DNA from: Albidovulum marisflavi
GTDB lineage: Bacteria; Pseudomonadota; Alphaproteobacteria; Rhodobacterales; Rhodobacteraceae
Assembly: GCF_025751435.1 (NCBI RefSeq)
Contig: NZ_JAOWKY010000006.1
Location: 124,001-188,000, forward strand
Length of the DNA stretch: 64,000 bases
Direction: 5' to 3'
Shown: positions 9,292-17,718 of the stretch, piece after piece
How the letters are laid out: the number at the start of each line of letters is the position of its first letter
Position numbering within the stretch: position 1 is the stretch's first letter
Program-made: the position numbers and the translations under genes
Notes under the pieces: model-generated
Database searches by the model: none
What the model saw: only the letters and a program-made list of their open reading frames with translations
What the model was told of the DNA's origin: nothing

Positions 9292-10332
9292 CTACTCCTT
9301 TTCGAACGTCAGGGCTTCGGCCCCAAGCGGCATCAGCATCTTTTCCACATCCGCGGCCTGAACCGCCTTTGGTCCAGCATGGCGCCAGCGCGGGTTGCGG
9401 TCCTTGTCGATGATCGCCGCGCGGATGCCTTCGATGAAGTCTGCGTGCTCCATCGAACGATAGGTGAAACGGTATTCCATCTCCAGCGCCTGGCGTACGG
9501 TGGAAGCGCCGCGCAGGCGCCGGACCATTTCGATCGCGCAGGCAGCGGACAGAGGCGCGGCGCGGCCAAGCGCCTTGGCGGCTTCCTTCGCGAAGTCCGT
9601 CCCGTCCGACGCAAGGTCGCCCGTGATATCGGCAAGTGTATCGCCCGCGAACAACCGGTCGATGGCCGGGCGCAAGGCCGCGAGGCGGCCATCCGACGGG
9701 GATTTAACGGCGGCTGAAATCGAAGAAGCGTCGCCGGTTGCCATCAGGCGTGACTTGAGGTCGTTCCAGTCCGCCTCGGGCACGAAATAATTCGCGAAGC
9801 CGGCCAGGATTGCATCCGCCGGACCCATGCGCGTCCCCGTGGTGCCCAGGTATTCGCCCAGCCGGCCCGGCGCGGTCGCCAGGATGAAACTGCCGCCAAC
9901 ATCCGGCACAAGTCCGATGCCGCATTCGGGCATCGCGACCTGCGCGCTTTCGCCCACGATCCGGTGGCTGCCGTGACAGCCCACACCCACGCCGCCGCCC
10001 ATGGTAAAGCCCTGAAGGAAGCTGACGACAGGCTTGGGATAGTCAGCAATCCGGGCGTTCATGCGGTATTCGTCGGCCCAGAACCTGCGGCCGTAGGCGT
10101 AGTCGCCCGCCTTGCCCGTTGCGTACATCTCTGCGATGTCGCCACCTGCACAGAAAGCGCGATCGCCCTCGGCGTCGATAAGGACGAGGGATACGTCGGC
10201 GTCCGACTCCCACGCGATCAATGCGGCATCCAGCTCAAGGCACATCGCATAGGTCAGCGCGTTCAACGCTTGGGGCCTGTTCAGCGTGATACGCCCCGCG
10301 CGGCCTTCCTTGCGGATCAGAATGTCGGCCAT
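9292..10332 (-). CDS. 3-Hydroxyisobutyryl-CoA hydrolase
   Basis: A 346-residue crotonase-fold enzyme. CAGGDIAEMY, QGFTMGGGVGVG and PECGIGLVPDVGGS mark the hydrolase (HIBCH-type) branch rather than a simple hydratase, and the length fits. It releases free 3-hydroxyisobutyrate for mmsB. The start overlaps the stop codon of the isobutyryl-CoA dehydrogenase gene; the minus strand reads GCATGATGG there, so the start is either 10332 or 10335. The overlap implies coupled translation. Confidence 0.88.
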   Translation of the reverse strand: MADILIRKEGRAGRITLNRPQALNALTYAMCLELDAALIAWESDADVSLVLIDAEGDRAFCAGGDIAEMYATGKAGDYAYGRRFWADEYRMNARIADYPKPVVSFLQGFTMGGGVGVGCHGSHRIVGESAQVAMPECGIGLVPDVGGSFILATAPGRLGEYLGTTGTRMGPADAILAGFANYFVPEADWNDLKSRLMATGDASSISAAVKSPSDGRLAALRPAIDRLFAGDTLADITGDLASDGTDFAKEAAKALGRAAPLSAACAIEMVRRLRGASTVRQALEMEYRFTYRSMEHADFIEGIRAAIIDKDRNPRWRHAGPKAVQAADVEKMLMPLGAEALTFEKE

Positions 10333-11477
10333 CATGCCCTCTCGGCCAGCATCGCACGCGCGGTGATGAGCCGCATGATCTCGTTCGTGCCTTCCAGGAT
10401 CTGGTGGACGCGCAGGTCGCGCACGATCTTTTCGATCCCGTAGTCGGCCAAGTAGCCGTAGCCTCCGTGCAGCTGCAGGCATTGGTTGGCCACATCGAAG
10501 GCGTTGTCTGTCACCAGGAGCTTGGCCATGGCGCAGAACTTGGTGGCGTCCGGCGCCTTGTTGTCCAGCTTCCAAGCCGCCTGTCGCAGGAATGTGCGCG
10601 CCGATTGCAGCTTGACCTCCATCTCCGCCAGGCGGAACTGCAGCGCCTGGAATTGGTCGATGGATTTGCCGAAGGCCTTGCGTTCGCCCATGTAGATCAG
10701 GGTCGCGTCCAACGCCGCCTGCGCGGCACCAAGGGCCGAAGCGGCAATGTTCAGCCGGCCTCCGTCAAGCCCGGCCATGGCGTAGGTGAAGCCGCGCCCC
10801 TCTTCGCCCAGCAGGTTGTCGGCAGGTACGATGCAGTCATCGAACTGCACCTGCGCGGTCGGTTGCGCGCGCCAGCCCATCTTGTCCTCGAACGCCCCGA
10901 AGGACAGCCCCGGGCGTCCTGCCTCGACGATCACGGCGGAAATTCCCTTGGGCCCGTCCTCTCCCGTACGCACCATGGTCAGGTAGGCGTCCGAGTATCC
11001 CCCGCCCGAAATGAAGGCCTTGGTGCCGTTCAGGATCAGTCCCTCGTTCGTGCGCTCGGCCCTCGTGCGGAGCGCCGCAGCATCCGACCCCGATCCGGGT
11101 TCGGTCAGGCAGTAGGAAAACACCGTCTCCATCGTGCACATGGCGGGCAGCCAACGCGACTTCGTCTCATGGCTGCCGAACCTGTCGATCATGCCGGCGC
11201 ACATGTTGTGGATCGACAGGAACGATCCGACCGCGGGGCAGGCCATCGCAAGCGCTTCGAACACCAGCGTGCCGTCCAGACGGGTCAGACCCGAACCGCC
11301 GTAGTCTTCGCTGACATAGATGCCGCCAAGCCCCAAGGCGCCCAATTCCGGCCAAAGTGCCTTGGGGATCGTGCCCTCGGACTCCCACTGGCGGGCGTTG
11401 GGGGCAATGTTTTCCTGCCCGAAGGCACGGGCCATGTCGAAGATCGCCTGCTGTTCCTCGGTCAGGGCAAAGTCCAT
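10332..11477 (-). CDS. Isobutyryl-CoA dehydrogenase (acyl-CoA dehydrogenase family)
   Basis: A 381-residue FAD enzyme of the short-chain acyl-CoA dehydrogenase family. YCLTEPGSGSDAA and FISGGGYSD line the flavin site, and EGTNEIMR near the C-terminus carries the catalytic glutamate. Placement at the head of a run with HIB-CoA hydrolase and mmsB points to isobutyryl-CoA as substrate (valine pathway). The promoter region contains a TTGCA-N7-TGCAA dyad 48 bases upstream. Another branched short-chain acyl-CoA remains possible. Confidence 0.88.
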   Translation of the reverse strand: MDFALTEEQQAIFDMARAFGQENIAPNARQWESEGTIPKALWPELGALGLGGIYVSEDYGGSGLTRLDGTLVFEALAMACPAVGSFLSIHNMCAGMIDRFGSHETKSRWLPAMCTMETVFSYCLTEPGSGSDAAALRTRAERTNEGLILNGTKAFISGGGYSDAYLTMVRTGEDGPKGISAVIVEAGRPGLSFGAFEDKMGWRAQPTAQVQFDDCIVPADNLLGEEGRGFTYAMAGLDGGRLNIAASALGAAQAALDATLIYMGERKAFGKSIDQFQALQFRLAEMEVKLQSARTFLRQAAWKLDNKAPDATKFCAMAKLLVTDNAFDVANQCLQLHGGYGYLADYGIEKIVRDLRVHQILEGTNEIMRLITARAMLAERA

Positions 11478-11524
11478 GAAAGCCTCCCGCAGCGATGAAT
11501 TGAACGGGTGTTAAATTCCAACTG

Positions 11525-11541
11525 TTGCAGGAATTTTGCAA
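11525..11541. promoter_or_regulatory. TTGCA-N7-TGCAA dyad upstream of the valine run
   Basis: Perfect five-base arms around GGAATTT lie 48 bases before the isobutyryl-CoA dehydrogenase start. A related sequence (TTGCAGAATTGC at 13175-13186) lies before mmsA. A shared regulator for both units is inferred. Confidence 0.4.
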
Positions 11542-11589
11542 GCGCGGAAGTGGGGACCTTTGCGCGCTTCCCGCGAGCGAAATTAGAAC

Positions 11590-11614
11590 GGGGCGCGGCA
11601 GCGTGCCGCGCCCC
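11590..11614 (-). terminator. Strong hairpin downstream of mmsA
   Basis: An eleven-base perfect stem (GGGGCGCGGCA with its complement) closes a GCG loop. On the minus strand it is followed by GTTCTAATTT, a poor T tract. It separates mmsA from the acyl-CoA dehydrogenase run and probably ends or attenuates mmsA transcription. Confidence 0.6.
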
Positions 11615-11639
11615 TGCATTTTCAACCCTGCGATGGCAA

Positions 11640-13139
11640 TCAGTCCATCGCCTTGAACGCGAACTCCCCGCCTTCCTTGATGCCCGAGAACCAGCGCGCC
11701 GTGACCGTCTTGGTCTTGGTGTAGAAGCGGAACGCATCCGGGCCATACTGGTTCAGGTCGCCGAACGCCGACTTCTTCCAGCCCCCGAACGAGAAGTAGG
11801 ACAGCGGCACCGGGATCGGGAAGTTGATGCCAACCATGCCCACGTTGACGCGGGACGCGAAGTCGCGCGCGGTGTCGCCATCGGCGGTGAAGATCGCCGT
11901 GCCGTTGCCGTAGGGGTTGTCCATCGTCAGCTTCAGCGCGTCCTCATAGGTCTTGGCGCGGACCTGGCTGAGGACGGGGCCGAAGATCTCTTCCTTGTAG
12001 ATGTCCATCTCGGCCGTGACGTTGTCAAACAGCGTCGGGCCCACGAAAAAGCCGTTTTCATACCCCTGAAGCGAGAAGTCGCGCCCGTCGGTGACCAGAG
12101 TGGCCCCCTGTTCCACGCCGGAGGCGATCAGCCCCTTGACCCGCTCTTGCGAGGCGCGGGTGATCAGCGGGCCGTAGTCCACATCCTCGCCCGCGGTGTA
12201 GGGGCCGACCTTCAGCTTCTCGATGCGTGGCACGAGCCGCTCGATCAGCGCGTCCGCGGTCTTGTCACCGACCGGCACAGCGACGGAGATCGCCATGCAG
12301 CGTTCGCCTGCCGCGCCGAAGCCCGCGCCGACCAGTGCGTCGGCCGCCTTGTCCAGGTCGGCGTCCGGCATGATGATCATGTGGTTCTTGGCACCGCCGA
12401 AGCATTGGGCGCGCTTGCCGTTCGATGCCGCGCGTCCGTAGATGTACTGCGCGATCGGGGTCGAGCCGACGAAGCCCACGGCCTGGATCGTCTCGTGGTC
12501 GAGGATCGCGTCAACCACTTCCTTGTCGCCGTTGACGACCTGCAGCACGCCATCGGGCAGTCCCGCTTCCTGCAGAAGCTCTGCCAGCAGGAGCGAGGTC
12601 GAGGGGCAGCGTTCCGACGGCTTGAGGATCATCGCGTTGCCGCTGGCCAGGGCAGGCGCCATCTTCCACAAGGGGATCATCGCGGGGAAGTTGAAGGGCG
12701 TGATGCCGGCAACGACGCCAAGCGGCTGCCGCATGGAAAACAGGTCGATGCCCGGGCCGCCATCGTTCATGTACTCGCCCTTGAGAAGGGTGGGCGCGCC
12801 CATGCAGACCTCGACCACTTCAAGGCCACGCTGCACGTCGCCACGCGCGTCGGGCAGCGTCTTGCCGTGTTCGCGGCTAACCGCCTCGGCCAGCTTGTCC
12901 ATGTTTTCGTTGATGAGCGCTGCAAATTTCATCATCACCCGCGCGCGGCGCTGCGGGTTGGTCGCGCCCCAGGCGATCTGTGCCTTCGCGGCGTCCTCGA
13001 CCGCTGCGCCTAGCTCCGCGACGGAGGCCAGCGGCACCTTCGCTTGCACTTCGCCGGTGGCCGGGTTGAAGACATCGGTGAAGCGCCCGGTGGTGCCCTT
13101 CACGTGCTTGCCGTTGATCCAGTGGGTCAGTTCCTGCAT
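11640..13139 (-). CDS. mmsA: CoA-acylating methylmalonate-semialdehyde dehydrogenase
   Basis: A 499-residue aldehyde dehydrogenase that converts methylmalonate semialdehyde to propionyl-CoA with NAD and CoA. VVAGITPFNFPAMIPLW and GERCMAISV (catalytic Cys) are the MmsA-type signatures. Its usual partners lie downstream on the same strand (acyl-CoA dehydrogenase, HIB-CoA hydrolase, mmsB), and a LysR regulator is divergent. The length matches the family. Confidence 0.95.
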   Translation of the reverse strand: MQELTHWINGKHVKGTTGRFTDVFNPATGEVQAKVPLASVAELGAAVEDAAKAQIAWGATNPQRRARVMMKFAALINENMDKLAEAVSREHGKTLPDARGDVQRGLEVVEVCMGAPTLLKGEYMNDGGPGIDLFSMRQPLGVVAGITPFNFPAMIPLWKMAPALASGNAMILKPSERCPSTSLLLAELLQEAGLPDGVLQVVNGDKEVVDAILDHETIQAVGFVGSTPIAQYIYGRAASNGKRAQCFGGAKNHMIIMPDADLDKAADALVGAGFGAAGERCMAISVAVPVGDKTADALIERLVPRIEKLKVGPYTAGEDVDYGPLITRASQERVKGLIASGVEQGATLVTDGRDFSLQGYENGFFVGPTLFDNVTAEMDIYKEEIFGPVLSQVRAKTYEDALKLTMDNPYGNGTAIFTADGDTARDFASRVNVGMVGINFPIPVPLSYFSFGGWKKSAFGDLNQYGPDAFRFYTKTKTVTARWFSGIKEGGEFAFKAMD

Positions 13140-13174
13140 TCAAGCCTCCCGAATTTGCTGGGCGCAGAATAGTC

Positions 13175-13231
13175 TTGCAGAATTGCTTGGAAAAGAGGCA
13201 GTTTCCCAAATGTGTTTTGCAATAACGCAAA
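13175..13231. promoter_or_regulatory. Divergent mmsA/LysR control region
   Basis: The 102-base spacer between mmsA and the LysR gene holds TTGCAGAATTGC (13175-13186) and the inverted repeat TTTGC-AATAAC-GCAAA (13216-13231). LysR regulators usually bind such T-N11-A dyads between divergent genes. Both sites are seen directly; their role is inferred. Confidence 0.45.
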
Positions 13232-13241
13232 GGGTGGCGAC

Positions 13242-14135
13242 GTGGCGGACTGGGATGACCTGCGGATATTTCTGGCGGTTGCGCGCGCGCAGAGCCTTTC
13301 GGGGGCGGGCAAGGTTCTGAAGCTTGATCCCGCAACCGTCGGGCGCCGTGTCGCGCGGTTCGAGGAACGGATGGCCGCGCGGCTTTTCGTCCGCTCTGCG
13401 CAGGGCTACGCGCTGACCGGCGAGGGCCAGCGGCTTGTGGCGCATGCGACCCGCGTCGAGCAGGCAGTAACCGAAGCGATCGAGGAGGTGGGCGCGGAAG
13501 GGCCGGGATTGACGGGCCAGATCCGCATCGGGGCACCGGACGGTAGCGCGAACTACCTGCTGCCGCAGATCGTGGCGCAGATCTGCGCCGACCATCCGGG
13601 GCTTGAGGTGCAGATTGTGGCGCAGCCCCGCGTATTCAACCTTTCCAAGCGCGAGGCCGACCTTGCGATTGCCGTAAGCCCGCCTGTTTCCGGCCATCTG
13701 ACCGTTCAACGCCTAACCGACTACAAGCTACATCTTGCCGCCGCGCGCGACTATCTGGACCTTCACCCCCCGATACGCGACCTGTCGGATCTGAGGAACC
13801 ACCGGACCATCGGCTACATTCCTGACCTGATCTTCGACAAGGAGCTGGACTATCAGTCCGAAGCGGGGATGGATACGGTGACGCTCAGCTCGAACTCCGT
13901 GTCGGTGCAACTTAACTGGGTGCGGATTGGTGCCGGGATCGCGGTCGTCCACGACTTCGCGCTGCCCGCGCTTCCGGAGCTGGTCAAGGTTCTGCCCGAC
14001 AAGCTGTCGCTGACGCGATCCTTCTACCTGATCCGTCACCCGGAAGATCGCCGCGTCGAGCGCCTGAACCGCTTCGCAGAGCTGCTTGCCCAGGGGGTGC
14101 GACGGGAAGTCGCCCGGCTGGAATCCCTGTCTTGA
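13242..14135 (+). CDS. LysR-family transcriptional regulator, divergent from mmsA
   Basis: A 297-residue LysR regulator. The winged-helix domain covers about residues 1-60 (DLRIFLAVARAQSLSGAGK, VGRRVARFEER) and the effector domain about 90-290. A GTG at 13242 behind AGGGTGGCGAC fits the usual N-terminus (VADWDDLRIF); a GTG ten codons earlier lacks a ribosome site. Its head-to-head position suggests control of mmsA and perhaps the whole valine block. The effector is unknown; a pathway intermediate is the natural guess. Confidence 0.85.
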   Translation: MADWDDLRIFLAVARAQSLSGAGKVLKLDPATVGRRVARFEERMAARLFVRSAQGYALTGEGQRLVAHATRVEQAVTEAIEEVGAEGPGLTGQIRIGAPDGSANYLLPQIVAQICADHPGLEVQIVAQPRVFNLSKREADLAIAVSPPVSGHLTVQRLTDYKLHLAAARDYLDLHPPIRDLSDLRNHRTIGYIPDLIFDKELDYQSEAGMDTVTLSSNSVSVQLNWVRIGAGIAVVHDFALPALPELVKVLPDKLSLTRSFYLIRHPEDRRVERLNRFAELLAQGVRREVARLESLS

Positions 14136-14191
14136 CAGAAAGTTACGATGCGGTGACGCTGAGGGAAAGATCGTTTTGCCAGGAGGTTATC

Positions 14192-14626
14192 ATGCAGGTT
14201 CACCAGATGCTTCGCGCCAAGCCCCAGGGAAACATCGTGACCGTGACGCCTGACAGTTCGGTTGCCGATGCGGCCAGGCTTCTGTCCGAACGCCGGATCG
14301 GCGCCGTGATCGTGTCGGTGGATGGCAAGGAACCGATGGGTATTCTGTCAGAGCGCGACATTGTGCGCGATCTTGGCCGCCGCGGCGCGTCCTGTATGGC
14401 GGATCGGGTCGATGCGCTGATGACGCGCAACCTCGTTTCCTGCGCACCTGATGATTCGGCCGACAGTGTGCTTGAGCGCATGACCGCGGGCCGGTTCCGC
14501 CACATGCCGGTCATGGACAAGGGCGTCATGGTTGGCATCATCTCGATCGGCGACGTGGTTGCGGCGCGCATCTCAGAACTGGCGATGGAGAAGGACGCGC
14601 TGGCTGGCATGATCATGGGCAACTGA
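14192..14626 (+). CDS. Paired CBS-domain protein
   Basis: A 144-residue cytosolic protein with two CBS motifs (about residues 8-65 and 75-135: IGAVIVSVDGKEPMGILSERDIVR and FRHMPVMDKGVMVGIISIGDVV). Such stand-alone CBS pairs bind adenosyl ligands (AMP, ATP or SAM) and modulate partner proteins. The ATG at 14192 has an excellent AGGAGG site. The partner is not evident from context. Confidence 0.88.
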   Translation: MQVHQMLRAKPQGNIVTVTPDSSVADAARLLSERRIGAVIVSVDGKEPMGILSERDIVRDLGRRGASCMADRVDALMTRNLVSCAPDDSADSVLERMTAGRFRHMPVMDKGVMVGIISIGDVVAARISELAMEKDALAGMIMGN

Positions 14627-14649
14627 GTCTGACGGGCTTGCATTCTGGC

Positions 14650-14666
14650 ACGCAATATTGTTGCGT
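14650..14666. repeat. ACGCAA-N5-TTGCGT inverted repeat upstream of coaD
   Basis: A perfect six-base dyad around TATTG lies 37 bases before the coaD start. No T tract follows, so it is not an obvious terminator. It could be an operator or a leader hairpin. Confidence 0.35.
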
Positions 14667-14703
14667 CCGTGCGTGAGAGGCGCGTCAGGAAAGGACAGAC
14701 CCC

Positions 14704-15201
14704 ATGCGCATCGGCCTGTATCCCGGCACTTTCGATCCGATCACGCTGGGCCATATCGACATCATCCAGCGCGCGATGGCGCTGGTCGATCGTCTGGTGA
14801 TCGGCGTTGCGATCAACCGGGACAAGGCGCCGCTGTTCGACCTGGATGAACGTGTGGCCATGGTCGAGGCCGAGTGCAAGGGAATCGCGGCCAAGACCGG
14901 GGGCGAGATCGTGGTCCACCCGTTCGAGAACCTGCTGATCAATTGCGCGCGCGACGTTGGCGCCAGCGTGATCGTTCGGGGGCTGAGGGCCGTGGCCGAC
15001 TTCGAGTACGAGTTCCAGATGGTCGGGATGAACCGCGCGATGGATGACTCCGTCGAAACGGTGTTCCTCATGGCTGATGCGCGGCGTCAGGCCATCGCCT
15101 CGAAGCTGGTCAAGGAAATCGCCCGTCTTGACGGCGATGTCACCAAGTTCGTGACGGCGGACGTGCGCTCTGCGCTTTATGCCAAGTTCGGTCGCAGCTG
15201 A
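14704..15201 (+). CDS. coaD: Phosphopantetheine adenylyltransferase
   Basis: A 165-residue nucleotidyltransferase for the penultimate step of coenzyme A synthesis. GLYPGTFDPITLGH contains the T/HxGH nucleotide-binding signature; VRGLRAVADFEYE is the substrate loop. The length is typical. AAGGACAG precedes the ATG. It is convergent with the first gap gene 18 bases later. Confidence 0.96.
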   Translation: MRIGLYPGTFDPITLGHIDIIQRAMALVDRLVIGVAINRDKAPLFDLDERVAMVEAECKGIAAKTGGEIVVHPFENLLINCARDVGASVIVRGLRAVADFEYEFQMVGMNRAMDDSVETVFLMADARRQAIASKLVKEIARLDGDVTKFVTADVRSALYAKFGRS

Positions 15202-15219
15202 TAATTCTGGCGCGAAATG

Positions 15220-16221
15220 TCAGATCAGCTTGCCCATCGCGACCGCAGTATCGGCCATGCGGTTGGAAAAGCCCCATTCGTTGTCGTACCAGCTAAGAAC
15301 GGAACACAGCGTACCGTCCATGACCTTGGTCTGATCCAGGTGAAAGACGCTTGAGTGCGGGTCGTGGTTGAAGTCCGAGGACACGTTCTTGAACGGCGTG
15401 TAGCCCAGGATGCCTTTGAGCGGACCATCGGCTGCCGCCTTGATCGCGGCGTTGATCTCTTCGACGGACGTCTCGCGCCTTGCGATGAACTTCAGATCTA
15501 CGACTGAAACGTTGGGCGTGGGCACGCGGATCGCGAAGCCGTCCAGCTTGCCCTTCAGTTCCGGCAGGACCAGTCCGACCGCCTTGGCAGCACCGGTCGA
15601 CGTCGGGATCATCGACAGCGCGGCGGCGCGTGCCCGGTAAAGGTCCCTGTGCATCGTGTCCAGCGTCGGCTGGTCGCCGGTGTAGGAGTGGATCGTGGTC
15701 ATCATGCCCTTTTCGATGCCGATGGCCTCGTTCAGGACCTTTGCGACCGGCGAAAGACAGTTGGTCGTGCACGATGCATTCGAGACGACGATGTCATCCC
15801 TGGTCAGCGTCTGGTGGTTGACGCCGTAGACGATGGTCTTGTCCGCGCCTTCGCCGGGGGCCGAGATCAGTACGCGTTTCGATCCGTTCTCCAGGTGGGG
15901 CAGGCACTTTTCCTTTGAAGTGAAGATGCCCGTACATTCCAGCACAACATCCACATTACCCCAAGGCAGGTCGGCGGGGTTTCGGATTGCGGTGACCTCG
16001 ATCGGTCCGCGGCCGACGTCGATGGTGGTTTCGGTCGTCGTCACCTCGGCCGGGAAACGGCCATGGACACTGTCGAAGCGAAGAAGGTGCGCATTGGTTT
16101 CGACGGGACCCAGATCGTTTATGGCCACAACCTCGATGTCTGTGCGCCCCGACTCGATGATTGCCCGCAGCACGTTCCGCCCGATACGGCCGAATCCGTT
16201 GATCGCTACCTTGACCGTCAT
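15220..16221 (-). CDS. gap: Type I glyceraldehyde-3-phosphate dehydrogenase, NAD-type
   Basis: A 333-residue [15 protein letters not shown] starts the Rossmann fold, SNASCTTNC holds the catalytic cysteine, and [12 protein letters not shown] is at the C-terminus. Asp36 in AINDLG is the residue that binds the adenosine ribose and usually dictates NAD use; it is retained here and lost in the second copy. GGAGGACAAG precedes the start. An operator-like CGTTACCGCTAACA lies 43 bases upstream. It forms a same-strand cluster with the second gap gene. Confidence 0.95.
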   Translation of the reverse strand: MTVKVAINGFGRIGRNVLRAIIESGRTDIEVVAINDLGPVETNAHLLRFDSVHGRFPAEVTTTETTIDVGRGPIEVTAIRNPADLPWGNVDVVLECTGIFTSKEKCLPHLENGSKRVLISAPGEGADKTIVYGVNHQTLTRDDIVVSNASCTTNCLSPVAKVLNEAIGIEKGMMTTIHSYTGDQPTLDTMHRDLYRARAAALSMIPTSTGAAKAVGLVLPELKGKLDGFAIRVPTPNVSVVDLKFIARRETSVEEINAAIKAAADGPLKGILGYTPFKNVSSDFNHDPHSSVFHLDQTKVMDGTLCSVLSWYDNEWGFSNRMADTAVAMGKLI

Positions 16222-16264
16222 TGCCTTGTCCTCCGCAGTGCAGGGCGAGGGCCCCATGAAGTTG

Positions 16265-16278
16265 CGTTACCGCTAACA
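16265..16278 (-). promoter_or_regulatory. LacI-type operator candidate upstream of gap copy 1
   Basis: On the minus strand TGTTAGCGGTAACG matches the LacI-family dyad TGTTAGCGCTAACA at 12 of 14 positions. It sits 43 bases before the gap start. Two related copies precede the second gap gene (17581-17614). CceR, a LacI-family central-carbon regulator in Rhodobacter, is the obvious candidate binder (inference). Confidence 0.5.
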
Positions 16279-16316
16279 TCAATTTGCATGCGAAAGTCAA
16301 CAGCAGAGTGCCGTCC

Positions 16317-16460
16317 TCACCTCCAGAAGGCCAGATACTCGATCAGATCGGCAAGTTTTTTCGCCAGAAAGAGTGAAGCCGCCCCCCCTGCCAACATCAA
16401 GTCGGCAAGAAGCGCGGCAATCACGATCAGACCCAGTGCAGCGGCGATCCTGTTCGTCAT
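16317..16460 (-). CDS. 47-residue single-span membrane protein between the gap genes
   Basis: An unannotated small ORF: MTNRIAAALGLIVIAALLAD, a few residues, a Gly/Ala turn, then SLFLAKKLADLIEYLAFWR. The first half is one membrane helix and the second half an amphipathic helix with Lys-Lys and aromatic residues at the end. It begins 30 bases after the stop of the second gap gene and in the same frame, and overlaps by ATGA the end of a five-codon ORF (ATG GCC CCG CGC CCA TGA). That suggests coupling to a ribosome starting behind GGAGC. The function is unknown. Location suggests an accessory of the gap operon. Confidence 0.6.
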   Translation of the reverse strand: MTNRIAAALGLIVIAALLADLMLAGGAASLFLAKKLADLIEYLAFWR

Positions 16461-16490
16461 GGGCGCGGGGCCATCGTCCCCGAGTGCTCC

Positions 16491-17495
16491 TTACTGCAGG
16501 AGCCGACCCATCGCACCCGCAACATCGGCCATGCGGCAGGAGAAGCCCCACTCATTGTCATACCAGGCAAGAACCCGGACGGTGCGATTGCCAACGACCT
16601 TCGTCTGGTCAGGCGCGAAGATAGAGGAGAAGGGCGTGTGGTTGAAGTCAATCGAAACCTTGGGTTCGGGGTCGTAGGACAGGACCATGCCCATGTAGCC
16701 TGCGGCCGCTTCCCTTACGATTTCGTTCACATCGGCGACCGTCACGTCTTTGCCGGCCTGGAACGTCAGATCGACAGCCGAGACGTTGGGCGTCGGCACG
16801 CGGATCGCGGTTCCGTCAAGTTTGCCGGCAAGCTCGGGCAGCACTTCGCCAAGGGCCTTCGCAGCCCCGGTCGAGGTAGGGATCATCGCCATCGCGGCGG
16901 CGCGGGCGCGGTACAGGTCCTTGTGGCGGCGGTCCAGTGTCGGCTGGTCGCCGGTGTAGCTGTGGATCGTCGTCATGATGCCCGACTCGATGCCGATGGC
17001 GTCGTTCAGCACCTTGGCCAGCGGGGCCAGGCAGTTCGTGGTGCAGGAGCCGTTCGAGACGACAAGGTGTTCGGCCTTCAGTTCGCGGTGGTTCACGCCG
17101 TAAACGACGGTCTTGTCCGCCTTCTTCGCTGGCGCGGAAACCAGCACACGCTTGGCGCCGCGGGTCAGGTGGACCGCAGCCTTGTCGCGATCGTTGAAGT
17201 TGCCCGTGCATTCCAGCACGACATCCACGCCTTCCCAGTCCAGCTCGTCCGGGTTGTAGGTCGACATCACCTCGATCGGGCCGCGGCCAAGATCAAGCGT
17301 GGTGCCGGCGACCTTCACAGGCCCCGAAAAGCGGCCGTGGACGCTGTCATACTTCAGCAGGTGGGCGTTGGTCTCGATCGGGCCGGTTGCGTTGATCTTG
17401 ACAACCTGAACGTCGTTGCGGGCCGCTTCCGCGATGTGGGCTAGCGTGCAACGGCCGATCCGGCCAAATCCGTTGATCCCGATGGTGACCGTCAT
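16491..17495 (-). CDS. Glyceraldehyde-3-phosphate dehydrogenase paralogue, altered cofactor site
   Basis: A 334-residue GAPDH with all catalytic features ([30 protein letters not shown]). It differs from its neighbour in the cofactor pocket: the conserved ribose-binding Asp is Ala36 (KINATG), and the residues after GDQPTLD are Arg-Arg instead of Thr-Met. In characterised GAPDHs these two spots set NAD versus NADP choice, so this copy may use NADP or both and run in the biosynthetic direction (inference). Tandem LacI-type operators lie at 17581-17614. Confidence 0.92.
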   Translation of the reverse strand: MTVTIGINGFGRIGRCTLAHIAEAARNDVQVVKINATGPIETNAHLLKYDSVHGRFSGPVKVAGTTLDLGRGPIEVMSTYNPDELDWEGVDVVLECTGNFNDRDKAAVHLTRGAKRVLVSAPAKKADKTVVYGVNHRELKAEHLVVSNGSCTTNCLAPLAKVLNDAIGIESGIMTTIHSYTGDQPTLDRRHKDLYRARAAAMAMIPTSTGAAKALGEVLPELAGKLDGTAIRVPTPNVSAVDLTFQAGKDVTVADVNEIVREAAAGYMGMVLSYDPEPKVSIDFNHTPFSSIFAPDQTKVVGNRTVRVLAWYDNEWGFSCRMADVAGAMGRLLQ

Positions 17496-17580
17496 GGCTG
17501 CTCTCCTGATCCTGTCGCGGACGCGAGTCCCTTACCGGAATAACAGTGAAGGATGGTCAGTAAAACCCGATTTTTCAAGA

Positions 17581-17614
17581 TGTTAGCGAAAACAGGGACC
17601 TGTTAGCGAAAACA
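17581..17614 (-). promoter_or_regulatory. Tandem TGTTAGCGAAAACA operators between gap2 and DUF808
   Basis: TGTTAGCGAAAACA occurs at 17581-17594 and again at 17601-17614, exactly 20 bases apart (about two helical turns). Each matches the LacI-type dyad TGTTAGCGCTAACA at 12 of 14 positions. On the minus strand they lie immediately upstream of a TTGAAA -35-like element (17571-17576). They are also 105 bases from the divergent DUF808 gene. Confidence 0.6.
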
Positions 17615-17718
17615 CCGGCGGCAATGTGCGACACACGACACTTCTGTTTTCGTTTCCGCCACCGGCTTGTGCGCTGCCCGCAATAGGCTAGGGTGGCGCG
17701 GATTCGAAGGAGATGGAA

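Noticed and set aside
9292-10575. Longer N-terminus for the HIB-CoA hydrolase
   Set aside because: The first 80 codons lie antisense-free but inside the acyl-CoA dehydrogenase gene in another frame and lack crotonase homology.
11640-13013. 500-codon plus-strand frame antisense to mmsA
   Set aside because: A high-GC shadow of mmsA; no motif and no ribosome site.
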